64,000 nucleotides of DNA from Persicaria tinctoria. Taxonomy: Eukaryota; Streptophyta; Magnoliopsida; Caryophyllales; Polygonaceae. The position numbers were made by a program, and so were the translations under genes. Location: positions 88,672,472 to 88,736,471 of the forward strand of contig JBANSL010000006.1 in the NCBI GenBank assembly GCA_037127255.1. The letters run 5' to 3'. Below the pieces are notes generated by a model. The model searched no databases and was not told the DNA's origin. It was given only the letters and a program-made list of their open reading frames with translations. Positions 12,199 to 24,641 of the stretch are shown piece by piece. The stretch's first letter is position 1; every line of letters starts with the position of its first letter.

Positions 12199-13193
12199 AC
12201 TTTTCCACAAAACACACTCTTTTAGTATTCTAATAAGAATTTACTAGTTTATATAATGTTTTATTCAGCATTTATAAGTCACTTATATGAGTTTTCCACA
12301 AAACACACTCTTATACTATTCTAATAAGAATTTAAGAATTAATATAATGTTTTATTCAACATTTATTAGTCACTTATATGAGTTACCCTCAAAACACACT
12401 CTTATAGTATTCTAAAAATAATTTACTAGTTAATTTAAGATTTTATTCAACATTTATAAGTCAGTTATATGAGTTTTCCACAAAACACATTCTTATAGTA
12501 TTCTAATAAAAATTTACTAGTTAATATAATGTTTTATTCAACATTTATAAGTCAGTTATATGAGTTTTCCCCAAAACACACTCTTATAGTATTCTAATAA
12601 AAATTTACTAGTTATTTTAATGTTTTATTTAACATTTATAAGTCACTAATATGAGTTTTCCACAAAACACACTCTAATAGTATTTTAATAAGAATTTGCT
12701 AGTTAATTTAATGTTTTATTCAACTTTTATAAGTAAGTTATATGAGTTTTCCACAAAACACACTCTGATAGTATTCAAATAAGAATTTACTAGTTAATAT
12801 AATGTTTTATTCAACATTTATTAATCACTTATAAGAGTTATCCTCAAAACACACCCTTATATTCTTTTAAAATGGATTTACTAGTGAATTTAAGGTTTTA
12901 TTCAACATTTATAAGTCACTTATATGAGTTTTTCACAAAACACACTCTTATAGTATTCTAATAAAAATTTCCTAGTTAATTTAATGTTTTATTCAACATT
13001 TATAAGTCACTTATATGAATTTTCCACAATACACACTCTTATAGTATTCTAATAAGAATTTACTAGTTAATATAATATTTTATTCAGCATTTATAAGTCA
13101 CTTATATGAGTTTTCCTCAAAACACACGCTTATAGTATTCTAATAAGAATTTACGAGTTAATTTAAGGTTTTATTCAACATTTATAAGTCACT
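12199..13193. repeat. 91-bp satellite array, second block
   Basis: These are the same monomers as at 9717-11932. The first part is a copy of 9717 onward; later monomers include an AAAATGGATTTACTAGTG variant. It ends at the TCACT target duplication (13189-13193) of element B. Confidence 0.95.
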
Positions 13194-14152
13194 TGTAAAG
13201 GCCCGGATTTTTAAATAATAAATTTCAATAAATAATATGAATGGATTTAAGTCGAAAAAATAATAAGATAAAATAAAATAAAAATTCGGTATTTCAAGAA
13301 AAACTCGTCCTTAATTTCCTAAATCGAAATTGAAATCCTTAAAACGAGTTCCGGCATTATTTAACTGGAAATTTAAATTGCGTTATACTATGCTTTTACA
13401 TACCGAAAATTTAAAATAATATTTGGAGTCTTATATTAAATTCGGATTTGGAAAATTAAGTAGTATATTAAACGCGTCGGGATAAGATCGAGTGAGCGGG
13501 TTTCAGATTTATTTTCCGGGTATTTGACGTTTGGAATTTTGGGACCAGTTACTTATCCATTTTACCGAATTGCCCAGCAGTAAGCACAGTGCTTCTTTGT
13601 CTTCTTCCCCTGTAATTGCCAACCCACGCCACTGATTTCATAGCATGCCTCCCTCTTCCCTTTCTTCAATTCCAGTAAGACAAAACCCACAAAAAGTAAT
13701 CCCTCCCTCTCCCCTCTTGGTCTGATTTCACCAATGCAGTACACAGCTCACACACCCCTCTATCCCTTCTCCCTCCGCCTGTCTTCTCCTCACCCAAACA
13801 CCCTCCTTTCTTCTTCTGATTTCCGCCGCCAAGCACCACAAACCCGGGAAGCCTCTTCCCCCTTCCATTGTTCTCTATTGTCGCCAAACCTCAGTAGCCA
13901 CCAACACCTCTTCCTTCCAGGAAGTAGCAGCAACAGCTAGGGTCTCCGACGCCGGACAATCGAGCCCAGGGCGCCAAGTCGTCCCTGTTTCTGCGAGCTA
14001 GGGCCGAGCCACCATTTCTCAATATCCCTTCCTCCTCCATGTTCGAACACCAGCACCACCATTTCCGCCTCCCTCGACGTCGGCAAGAATCCAGATCCGC
14101 TAGGAGAAGCCGACGCCGAGCCGACTGCCCTATTTCCGATCCGAAACCACCG

Positions 14153-14333
14153 GTGAGCCTCTCTCCCTCTCTTTTGTGTCGAAAACTCGAAATCCTTCAC
14201 CTTTCTTGACCGAATCTCCAACCCAGGTCCGAGGAGGGCTTCCCAGAGTCGTCAACAAGCCCAATCGATCTCCGACGAGGCCAATCGGACTCCGACGACC
14301 TCAAAACCTTCCGGCGAAGCTCGAACCCTCTCG
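14153..14333 (+). other. Intron-like and exon-like block, LTR B 5'
   Basis: GTGAGC at 14153 and CCCAG ending at 14226 bound a 74-nt pyrimidine-rich stretch containing CTTGAC, a good branch-point match. A 107-nt exon-like stretch starting GTCCGAGG follows and ends at GTGAGC (14334). In the 3' LTR the matching positions are 22417-22490 and 22491-22597, where the second donor has become GTGAAC. Confidence 0.5.
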
Positions 14334-14771
14334 GTGAGCGCTCGATCTCCTTTCCTTTCTCCGTGGGTTCATTGTGTTTCCTTTTCTTTTTCTTGACTGT
14401 CGGGAAGAGAGCGAGAGACGTCCGAAGCGAGCTGGCGCCGCCGGCAAGGCCTTCCCTTCCCCTTCCTCCCCTCTCCTCCCCGCGTTTCTTCCGTCGCTGA
14501 GCAGCTTCTGTTCTATTGAAGAATTGGGGAAGGTGGGTTCAGTGGACCGGTTTTACTTATGTTGTTTTATTGGACCGGTTCAGTGATTTTATTTAACTAA
14601 GGAAACCGGTTTTGTTTTATAGAAAATCAGATTCCATTGGATCCGGGTTGGGCTTTGAGTTGGACTGGATCCGGGCTTCTTCCTTCTTTCTATTCTGTTG
14701 AGTTCGGGTTGGGAATATGGGTTATCTTTGTAAATTGTTGGTCATTGTTTATTTTACGTGTCATGTTGTTG

Positions 14772-14794
14772 TTATTATTATTATTATTATTATT
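14772..14794. repeat. (TTA)n microsatellite, LTR B 5'
   Basis: A short trinucleotide run, expanded at the matching site in the 3' LTR (about 23034-23072). Confidence 0.85.
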
Positions 14795-15445
14795 TTATAT
14801 ATTATTCAGATTTTGAGGACATATATTTCCTGAAAGTAATATATATATATATATATATATTTTAAGTTGTTTTAAATGAGAATAGTATCATTTGGGGATG
14901 TATTATTTTATAACGTCTTATAATATAGTTTTGGAAGAGATTTATTGAACACTAGTCATAATTGTGATTTAGAAATTTCGAAATGACTTATTGGCTTAAA
15001 ATTGTAAATTTGATTTGGGAAGAATTTTGGTATTTTATGTTAAGCTAAGCATTGTTTGGTAAATTATTAAAAGAGATTTTTCAAGTTTACGGAAACGTCT
15101 TTTAAGGACTTGTGTTTGGAAAGCCATTATCCCGGAATTATTTTAAGAAGTATAAACTTGCAAGTTGATTAAGAATTTAATGTTTAATGTCGGGATCCTT
15201 GCCTTGGCTTGATGTTGGTTTTGAGAAGGAAATTGGAAGAATGATTTTGGTCGATGTTGATCGTATCGGAAAGGTTTTGAAAAATGGTTTACTATCGATT
15301 GGTTTTGAGAATGTTGGGAACTTGGGTTCTGTGTATATGAATGTTAGCCCGATAGCTTATGGAATTGACTTGATGATAGGTGTGTATTGCTTTTGGACTT
15401 ACCTTGGGCCCTTGCTTGTATTATCCTGCCGTTCTGCATCTTCAG

Positions 15446-15467
15446 GTAAGTTCCCTAGGGGGCTTAC
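15446..15467 (+). promoter_or_regulatory. Splice-donor-like hairpin, LTR B 5'
   Basis: CAG precedes GTAAGTTCCC, which pairs through TA with GGGGGCTTAC (two G-T wobbles). The stem differs in sequence from the A/C version but pairing and the donor-like GTAAGT are kept. A pyrimidine-rich run (CCTGCCGTTCTGCATCTT) lies upstream. Confidence 0.55.
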
Positions 15468-15600
15468 TCAGGTTGGACATTCATGCCTGTTGTTGCATTT
15501 TATGTTAGGTGTTGCATATGCATAAAAGCATGCCATGTAGTATCATGTTTAGGTTGCACTAATTGATTGAGCATTTGCTTACTTTATGCGTTTGAAACAC

Positions 15601-15840
15601 AACGGCCGTTATCTGTGATAGTCCTAGAGTCTTTGCTAGGGTCATAGGGTAGCCCAGCCTCATCGGGTACCCTGAGTCAATCGAGTCATGAACTTCCTTA
15701 TATTATGCCTGCGGGCTTTATTGTGGAGCGGGTTAGGCATGCGTGCCCCCCGATTATGAATGAATGCATTCACGAGCTGGCCAGTCTCCACCTATCGGAA
15801 GGGGTGGAGGTAGGAGAGGGATATGCCACTTGGCGTTGTC
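15601..15840 (+). other. Conserved stem-loop cassette, LTR B 5'
   Basis: Begins AACGGCCGTT. It contains the CCTAG...CTAGG and GGGTA...TACCC hairpins and a 7-bp stem CTCCACC...GGTGGAG around TATCGGAAGG. The second GCCC...GGGC hairpin of A and C is absent. Confidence 0.55.
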
Positions 15841-16405
15841 TTGGGCCCCTTTACAGTATTTCTGCACATTATTATGAACTAGGAGCATGCTAGTGTGTTT
15901 GAATTTCGTACTGCATTAGAGCATCTTTATTAGGTATAGCACATACTATGTGGCCTCAGCGAGGACTGCCGGTCCCGCATGAGTGGCTCGATCTGACTCC
16001 TTTCCCCGTTCTTCTTTTAAAGGTATTCTCTGCAGATTTGAGTGCTCGATGTCTATATGACGGGGTTCCCTGTTGGCGAATCGAAGAATCTGGCTAATAT
16101 CCTAATTTAGTAAAATGGTAATTAAACACTCATGCTTTGGTTTTGACCTGTTCTTCCGTGACACTTGTATCTTTACTCTGTTTTCGCCTTACTTCCGTTT
16201 GAAATGGATTCCGCGACATAGTCTTAGGACAGGTCAAGGGTACCCAACGGCCCTTCGATGTCTTTAGGGTTTGAAATCCCCTTTTATTATTGACCTTAAA
16301 ATTGAATTTGAAACCTCAACCCGTACCTGGATTGCAAGATCCGAACAAGGGGTTTTATCCCTTGAAACGTAACCCGGAAATCATAATTCTGGGCCGTTAC
16401 AAAGA

Positions 16406-16417
16406 TGGTATCAGAGC
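16406..16417 (+). promoter_or_regulatory. Primer binding site, element B (initiator Met tRNA)
   Basis: TGGTATCAGAGC lies 4 bp after the LTR end and is identical to the site in A and C. Confidence 0.95.
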
Positions 16418-19400
16418 TAAGGTTGTGGAATTCAGGTACACAAGGGTCGAGTGTATGTTTTGGAAAACCGCCCATGAATTTCAAGGAATTTTGAAAGGAT
16501 TTTAAGAAGGGCAAAATGAACTTAAGATGTCTAACTGAAATTGGACTAAGTAATGAACTTGACTTGTAATAAATGAGGAAAACCGACCAAACGGGGACGC
16601 GAGTGGGTAGTAAAGGCGCTAGGACCATCCCTATTGGGTGTAGTTGGGAACGGTAGGCAAAATATAAGCTTGTTCTTTACAGATAGGTTGGGAGACTGCA
16701 AGGAGATCATTATGAGTGTTATTAACTGATTCTGTGCCGAGTGCTTGCTATGCTAGAGATCTGGTTTGGTATGTCTAACAATGAATGTGTATTGACTTAC
16801 CTGTGCAAACGGGATAGCGGGAGTACCTTTATTTCTATATGGTCAAGTCCAGCTTGTGTGAAACAACCCTTCAACTATGTTCTATCGAGTCTTCCTCCTA
16901 GATGTCAGTGTTTTCCACGGGGAATCGGGTCGGTAAACACATTGTGTCGGAAACATGTATGGATATAAAGGTGGTTTGAGTGAGTATTGGAATGTAGTTC
17001 TTGATGTCATTTTGAGTCGAGAGTAAGGTGTTTATGAGACTGTCTTTCTTGATTTTTATGATGATTAACCAGTATTTTCCTACCACAAGAGTCGTACCAA
17101 AGTCCCACGGGAAAGAGGAGTGATGAGTCGGTTGGGAAAAGTCAATGGTTGCCCTTAGGGATCTCTGTCCGGTTGTAATTATGACTCTCTCTGAATTTCA
17201 TGACATAATATGATTAGTTATATTGCTTAGGTCTAGTGTTATGTCTTACTTTCTATCATGATTACATGTTGTCATAACATGTCTACTTGGCCTATTGTGT
17301 TGACTTGATTAATGATTGATTAGAAGCATAAACCACATTATACGAACCTACATGATAGTTGTTTTCTCCTGGTTTAGGTCCATGATAGTGTGATAAAATC
17401 TTCTTCTTATGAATGCCTGTAAATGATCTCTTTATCATACTAGCTAATGACGCGTCGATGCTCCTCATTCCTTTTGTGACAAGAACCTATAGCATGCATA
17501 TCTATTTTGTAATTGTCAGATTAACTGTTGCTGATTATTTTGCACTTGATATTGCTGTGTGTTACTTGTGTTGAAGAGAGAATCTTTGGTATAATTGAGT
17601 CTTGAGAAATGCACGTTTTATCCTAGTATGTGTTGATTTGAGCTCATGCCCCGTATTCTAATCATATTGCCATTACCTAAACTCGTGTTATACATCGTAA
17701 AACCTTCCTCATGTTTCTAGATTGCTTGAATGTGATTGAATTGATTTCTTACGTGCCGCCATGATTAGTTGCATGTATGTATCGCGTGTTATGTTGAGCC
17801 ATTAATATCATGTAGGACCTTTGATCATGACTTGTGTGAGTTATACCTTGCCTACGCTACTGTTGATTCTCTCTCGAGCTAGGTCCCTGATAGTGTGTTT
17901 CTTCCCTCTTGTTGTTCTCTTAAAATGTTTTACTCATCCTGATGGGATTAATGTTGAATTCGATGACTGCCTTGCTTAATTTCTGTGATGCTTGATCCTA
18001 GCATGATTATACTCTATTGCTGGTGACGCCCTCTTTGTTACTCCCTGTAATGATGCCTTATGCTTTATGAACATTATGTTGAACTCTCTTAAATGACTCT
18101 TGACTATGTCCATGCCTTATCACGTATCGCTGGCATTGTGTAGGATCTATGCTTTCTAACTGTGTTATGTTGTACGATTACATGCCATTTTCAACCTATT
18201 ATGCGATCATTATTGTCAGATGTGATAGTTATTATGCTGCTCTTATGTGTACTCGTATAACATTAGGTCGGATTGTTACGATAACCTCATCATGATGCAT
18301 TGACCTTGATTGTTGATATATACCCCGCTAGTGCATTGCTCATATATGTGATATTTGCTCTGTTTGGTAAATCCCACATATCTCGCTTAAGACTACTAGG
18401 CATTATGGCTTTCATGAATCGATAGACTGTTAGCTTGTCTCGCATGCCCCTCAAGGTAGAACTCGAATGTGTCTTTTGAATGTACATGTATGTTGTTGAC
18501 CTTCGAGATAGGTACATGTTAGTGTGGGTTGATATGGTTGATTGATTGAGACGAACCCTTGCTACTTGTCACCAACTGTAACCTCATAGATTTTCATAAG
18601 GGGCAATCGTTGTCATTCTCGGGTCAAAGTCTTGTCTCTAGTCTTGTCGTTCTTTAGCCTTGGTCTATGTTTGGTTCCGAAGTGAACATTGGGTTGCCCG
18701 TCCTTGTCACTCCCCTATCTCTGCTAACTTAGACTCCTCTGCGATATTTGGTGAGCGACTGCTTGGAAGAGAAGGGAAGTTGCATAACGATAGAGCTGTG
18801 CGGCGGAAGCCTGGGCCCATGACCCACAAGCCTCATGATCGACGGTGTTGGTGGGACAAGTATGTTTTGAGGATTCCGACTATCGAGTACGATATGACTT
18901 GCAGGCGGGAGTGTCCTCCATTTGAATTGCTAACTTTTCTGAATATGTTGATAATCATGTTGCAATGCTTTGATGGTGACGTTTATGTGTTGATGTGCCG
19001 ACTTGATGATGACTATTGCCTGATTGCCTGTCGTCTATGATGATATGATGTGATGCCTTATGGATCTAATGTACCACGATGTCGTGATGTGTTGCTACTC
19101 TAAGTTACTAAGCATGATTTGAACTCCTTTGCCTGTAAAATGTGAACTACATATGTTAAGAAGCATGAATTGTATCGGATAAGGTTATAATGCAACATGT
19201 TCGCTTGACTTCATCATGTTCATATATGATGTTTGCAATGATTATTGATCATGATGGTAAACTGAGACTTGTTGAACTCATGATGTTATGTTTATAACTG
19301 CTAGTTGACATGTTGTAGACCTTATGTTTGATGATTTTCATTATTGCTTCTTCCTTAAACCTGTGGGTGAGGTCATTGGTAGCGTGGCAGAAGAGTGGTG

Positions 19401-20848
19401 AAAGAGCTTGAGTGATTGGGATGATCAGGGATGTTATGAGATAAGTCGCAAGAGAGATGTAGGCTTAGGAGAGACAGAGTGAGTCTTGGGATTTATGAGA
19501 GGCAATGCTTGGGTGATTCTATTAAGCTTTTTGGGTAAATCTTCGGTGGGGGTATGGTTAGTTAGGCATGATGTTTGAGAGGCCTTGTGAAGTGTGAGAG
19601 TGTAAGAAATGACCCTTGAGAGTATTCAGTATATAGTATAAGGGGGTACTCGGGCGTGAGGTTAGAGATAGGAGCGAGTTCTTAGAGGTGGATGGTGCGA
19701 GGTAGTGCTTGGTGGAATGAGAGGCGAGATTGGAGTATCAGAATGAATTGAGATTTCTTTAGGGAATTTTGTCTGCGTTGATGTTGGTGAGTCTAGAAGA
19801 AGGTTGGTCTTGGCTTGGGAATTGGAAGCGAGCGAGCGGGAATTGCGTTTTATTTGAGTGGTGATGATGTCACGATCTTCTTGCTTATGTGATTTCTTAA
19901 TATATATGCTGGTATGATGTTAGATAGCAACCATGACAAATCTGATATGGAATGATATTACATGTTGTTATGCAATACTGAAATCTAGTTGGTAGCGACA
20001 AGTGTTACCGTGATATATTAATACTTTGATATCCTGTTATATTGGTTTAGAAGCATGTTAGGACATGTTGTGATATGATGGGTATGAATTGTGGGATAAT
20101 GATGTGCTATTATATGGAAGCATGATGTTTTATTATGTGGTAGTAAGCATGATGTGTACTATATGGTTGACAAGCATGATTATTGGTTATGTAAATGATG
20201 AATATGACTTGAAGTATGATCATGATTAGTATATATGAGATAATGGTGCATGATTTCTAAATGATTGTCATTCAATATTGTGATGAGTTAAGGTGATGTC
20301 TTTCAGAGCATATTGACATTTTGATGATTTATATACTGCTTGATCTTCCTTTTTCAGAACCTTAATAGCATGACCTGGTTGTGTTGAAATATTAACGTGA
20401 TGAATATGTTCTACTCGTGTTGTGATATCGATATGCGATTGTGAGATTTGACGTGTATTGACGTACTAACCCCATAACATCTAACCCGTTGATTTCTGGA
20501 CATGTGTGCTTGCGTGATAAGTTATGAGACTTCGATTATGCACTCGTGATGCCTTCAGTATAATATAGATATACTCTACTACTTGTGATGTGATGTTGAG
20601 GTTTTGTTGTTGGTTTTGGCGTGTCTTGAAAGGATGGTATGATTTATGTTATGAGAAAACATGTTATGTTATTAAGATGTCAATTGGTTGAGATTATCAT
20701 GGTTGATGTTGAGTTTTGCCATGTGTGGGATGACTTATGATATTATGCTTATATAAGAGTTGATGTGACTTTTGGTTATGATACTTGTTGAGTTGTGAAT
20801 GATATTGCATGATCTGGAAACTAGGAAGAGAATATGGGATTAGCCCTT

Positions 20849-20869
20849 AGAGGTGGATGGTTCCACCTC
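20849..20869 (+). other. Internal polypurine-tract-like hairpin, element B
   Basis: AGAGGTGGA and TCCACCTC flank a 4-nt loop, 593 bp upstream of the 3' LTR. Confidence 0.6.
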
Positions 20870-21429
20870 CGTGCTTCTGAAATTGATTGATGGTTATGCG
20901 AGAAACTGATCTAGTGGTTGGAAGATTTTGACGAAATCTTGATTTTAAGGGATTTGACTTGTTTTGGTGTAAGGTTGCTTGATTAGACGTTGGATTTGAA
21001 GAGTTGAACGATTTTGAAAAGGATTAGATTTGATTTGTAAGGAATAAACATTATCGAGAGTTTCAACGATTTTGAGGCCAATCTTTTTCAATTGTCAAAC
21101 CCGGGGGACTCTATGATACTTCACGAAGTGGATACAAGCATTTTATGGGGGCGCTTGTAGGGTGCTTGCTAAGACCTAGTGATGACATCGTAGAACTTTT
21201 AAAGTTGTGGTACTTCCGAAAAGTCGAAGCGAGTATGCGATAGGGGCGCTTATTGCATACTTGTCAAGGCCAATTGGAGATGTCACGACCGTGACTAGGA
21301 TGTTGTGAGAATCCTGGAAGACGCAACCGAGATGATTACAAGATTCTGGACATGGTCCTTGGACTCATCAATTTCAAACTTCATCCCCTACTTTATTTTG
21401 GTTTTAGTCTCGGGGACGAGACTTTTTTT

Positions 21430-21441
21430 AGAGGTGGATGA
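21430..21441 (+). promoter_or_regulatory. Polypurine tract, element B
   Basis: AGAGGTGGATGA is adjacent to the 3' LTR start and preceded by CGGGGACGAGACTTTTTTT. Confidence 0.92.
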
Positions 21442-23031
21442 TGTAAAGGCCCGGATTTTTAAATAATAAATTTTAATAAATAATATGAATGGATTTAGGT
21501 CGAAAAAATAATAAGATAAAATAAAATAAAAATTCGGTATTTCAAGAAAAACTCGTCCTTAATTTCCTAAATCGAAATTGAAATCCTTAAAACGAGTTCC
21601 GGCATTATTTAACTGGAAATTTAAATTGCGTTATACTATGCTTTTACATACCGAAAATTTAATATAATATTTGGAGTCTTATATTAAATTCGGATTTGGA
21701 AAATTAAGGAGTATATTAAACGCGTCGGGATAAGATCGAGTGAGCGGGTTTCAGATTTATTTTCCGAGTATTTGACGTTTGGAGTTTTGGGACCAGTTAC
21801 TTATCCATTTTACCAAATTGCCTAGCAGTAAGCACAGTGCTTCTTTGTCTTCTTCCCCTACAATTGCCAACCCACGCCACTGTTGCAATGTTGCCTCTGA
21901 TTTCATAGCATGCATCCCTCTTCCCTTTCTTCAATTCCAGTAAGACAAAACCCACAAAAAGTAATCCCTCCTTCTCCCCTCTTGGTCTGATTTCACCAAT
22001 GCAGTACACAGCTCACACACCCCTCTATCCCTTCTCCCTCCGCATGTCTTCTCCTTACCCAAACACCCTCCTTTCTTCTTCTGATTTCCGCTGCCAAGAA
22101 CCACAAACCCGGGAAGCCTCTTCCCCCTTCCATTGTTCTCTATTGTCGCCAAACCTCAGCAGCCACCAACGCCTCTTCCTTCCAGGAAGCAGCAGCAACA
22201 GCTAGGGTCTCCGACGCCGGACAATCGAGCCCAAGGCGCCAAGTCGTCCCTGTTTCTGCGAGCTAGGGCCGAGCCACCATTTCTCCATATCCCTTCCTCC
22301 TCCATGTTCGAACACCAGCACCACCATTTCCGCCTCCCTCGACGTCGGCAAGAATCCAGATCCGCTAGGAGAAGCCGACGCCGAGCCGACTGCCCTGTTT
22401 CCGATCCGGAACACCGGTGAGCCTCTCTCCCTCTCTTTTGTGTCGAAAACTCGAAATCCTTCACCTTTCTTGACCGAATCTCCAACCCAGGTCCGAGGAG
22501 GGCTTCCCAGAGTCGTCAACAAGCCCAATCGATCTCCGACGAGGCCAATCGGACTCCGACGACCTCAAAACCTTCCGGCGAAGCTCGAACCCTCTCGGTG
22601 AACGCTCGATCTCCTTTCCTTTCTCCGTGGGTTCATTGTGTTCTTGACTGTCGGGAAGAGAGCGAGAGACGTCCGGAGCGAGCTGGCGCCGCCGGCAAGG
22701 CCTTCCCTTCCCCTTCCTCCCCTCTCCTCCTCGCGTTTCTTCCGTCGCTGAGCAGCTTCTGTTCTATTGAAGAATTGGGGAAGGTGGGTTCAGTGGACCG
22801 GTTTTACTTATGTTGTTTTATTGGACCGGTTCATTGATTTTATTTAACTAAGGAAACCGGTTTTGTTTTAAAGAAAATCAGATTCCATTGGATCCGGGTT
22901 GGGGTTTGAGTTGGACTGGATCCGGGCTCCTTCCTTCTTTCTATTCTGTTGAGTTCGGGTTGGGAATATGGGCTTAATGGGTTATCTTTGTAAATTGTTG
23001 GTCATTGTTTATTTTACGTGTCATGTTGTTG

Positions 23032-23072
<41 letters not shown>

Positions 23073-23686
23073 TTATATATTATTCAGATTTTGAGGACAT
23101 ATATTTCCTGAAAGTAATATATATAGTATCATTTGGGGATGTATTATTTTATAACGTCTTATAATATAGTTTTAGAAGAGATTTATTGAACACTAGTCAT
23201 AATTGTGATTTAGAAATTTCGAAATGACTTATTGGCTTAAAATTGTAAATATGATTTGGGAAGAATTTTGGTATTTTATGTTAAGCTAAGCATTGTTTGG
23301 TAAATTATTAAAAGAGATTTTTCAAGTTTACGAAAACGTCTTTTAAGGACTTGTGTTTGGAAAACCATTATCCCGGGATTATTTTAATAAGTATAAACTT
23401 GCAAGTTGATTAAGAATTTAATGTTTAATGTCGGGATCCTTGCCTTGGCTTGATGTTGGTTTTGAGAAGAAAATTGGAAGAATGATTTTGGTCGATGTTG
23501 ATCGTATCGGAAAGGTTTTGAAAAATGGTTTACTATCGATTGGTTTTGAGAATGTTGGGAACTTGGGTTCTGTGTATATGAATGTTAGCCAGATAGCTTA
23601 TGGAATTGACTTGATGATAGGTGTGTATTGCTTTTGGACTTACCTTGGGCCCTTGCTTGTATTATCCTGCTGTTCTGCATCTTCAG

Positions 23687-23708
23687 GTAAGTTCCCTAGG
23701 GGGCTTAC
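23687..23708 (+). promoter_or_regulatory. Splice-donor-like hairpin, LTR B 3'
   Basis: Same 10-bp stem as at 15446-15467, unchanged between the two LTRs. Confidence 0.5.
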
Positions 23709-23841
23709 TCAGGTTGGACATTCATGCATGTTGTTGCATTTTATGTTAGGTGTTGCATATGCATAAAAGCATGCCATGTAGTATCATGTTTAGGTTGCAC
23801 TAATTGATTGAGCATCTGCTTACTTTATGCGTTTGAAACAC

Positions 23842-24080
23842 AACGGCCGTTATCTGTGATAGTCCTAGAGTCTTTGCTAGGGTCATAGGGTAGCCCAGCC
23901 TCATCGGGTACCCTGAGTCAATCGAGTCATGAACTTCCTTATATTATGCCTGCGGGCTTTATTGTGGAGCGGGTTAGGCATGCGTGCCCCCCGATTATGA
24001 ATGAATGCATTCACGAGCTCCCAGTCTCCACCTATCGGAAGGGGTGGAGGTAGGAGAGGGATATGCCACTTGGCATTGTC
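23842..24080 (+). other. Conserved stem-loop cassette, LTR B 3'
   Basis: Matches 15601-15840, with a small difference at the base of the CTCCACC stem. Confidence 0.5.
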
Positions 24081-24641
24081 TTGGGCCCCTTTACAGTATT
24101 TCTGTACATTATTATGAACTAGGAGCATGCTAGTGTGTTTGAATTTCGTACTGCATTAGAGCATCTTTATTAGGTATAGCACATACTATGTGGCCTCAGC
24201 GAGGACTGCCGGTCCCGCATGAGTGGCTCGATCTGACTCCTTTCCCCGTTCTTCTTTTAAAGGTATTCTCTGCAGATTTGAGTGCTCGATGTCTATATGA
24301 CGGGGTTCCCTGTTGGCGAATCGAAGAATCTGGCTAATATCCTAATTTAGTGAAATGGTAATTAAACACTCATGCTTTGGTTTTGACCGGTTCTTCCGTG
24401 ACACTTGTATCTTTACTCTGTTTTCGCCTTACTTCCGTTTGAAATGGATTCCGCGACATAGTCTTAGGACAGGTCAAGGGTACCCAACGGCCGTTCGACG
24501 TTTTTAGGGTTTGAAATCCCCCTTTATTATTGACCTTAAAATTGAATTTGAAACCTCGACCCGTACCTGGATTGCAAGATCCGAACAAGGGGTTTTATCC
24601 CTTGAAACGTAACCCGGAAATCATAATTCTGGGCCGTTACA

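Larger units (their letters stand above)
13194..16401 (+). mobile_element. Element B 5' LTR
   Basis: Starts TGTAAAGGCCCGG and ends GGGCCGTTACA. Versus the 3' LTR it lacks a 17-bp duplication near 13630. It has an extra CCTTTTCTTTTT-type run near 14370, lacks a GCTTAATGG insertion near 14720, and retains about 35 bp near 14850 that the other LTR has lost. With scattered substitutions, these mark an insertion clearly older than C. Confidence 0.95.
16402..21441 (+). mobile_element. Element B internal region, non-coding
   Basis: No retroviral protein frames are seen; the longest open frame (126 codons at 18660-19040) has no counterpart in A or C. Shared blocks include an acceptor-like TTCTTTACAG (AG ends 16682). 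The TAGGTCCATGATAGTGTG motif occurs at 17375, 17880 (one change) and 18509 (variant). ATCATGTAGGACC is near 17806, and a block near 18595-18760 is shared with A and C. The 3' quarter is TG-rich and low in other features. Confidence 0.87.
13194..24641 (+). mobile_element. Element B, complete non-coding LTR retroelement (LARD-like)
   Basis: This 11,448-bp element is bounded by TGTAAAGG...GTTACA and flanked by 5-bp target duplications TCACT (13189-13193 and 24642-24646). Removing it restores a continuous satellite monomer (AAGTCACTTATATGAG). LTRs are 3,208 and 3,200 bp and the interior is 5,040 bp without gag or pol. The 5-bp duplication, primer site and polypurine tract define an LTR retrotransposon. 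Assignment to Ty3/gypsy is likely from the general class but cannot be proven without pol. Confidence 0.95.
21442..24641 (+). mobile_element. Element B 3' LTR
   Basis: 3,200 bp, collinear with 13194-16401 apart from several indels and substitutions. It is followed by the TCACT duplication and satellite. Confidence 0.95.

Noticed and set aside
18660..19040. 126-codon open frame in the element B interior
   Set aside because: The aligned region in A and C has stops and frameshifts; no known motif is visible.
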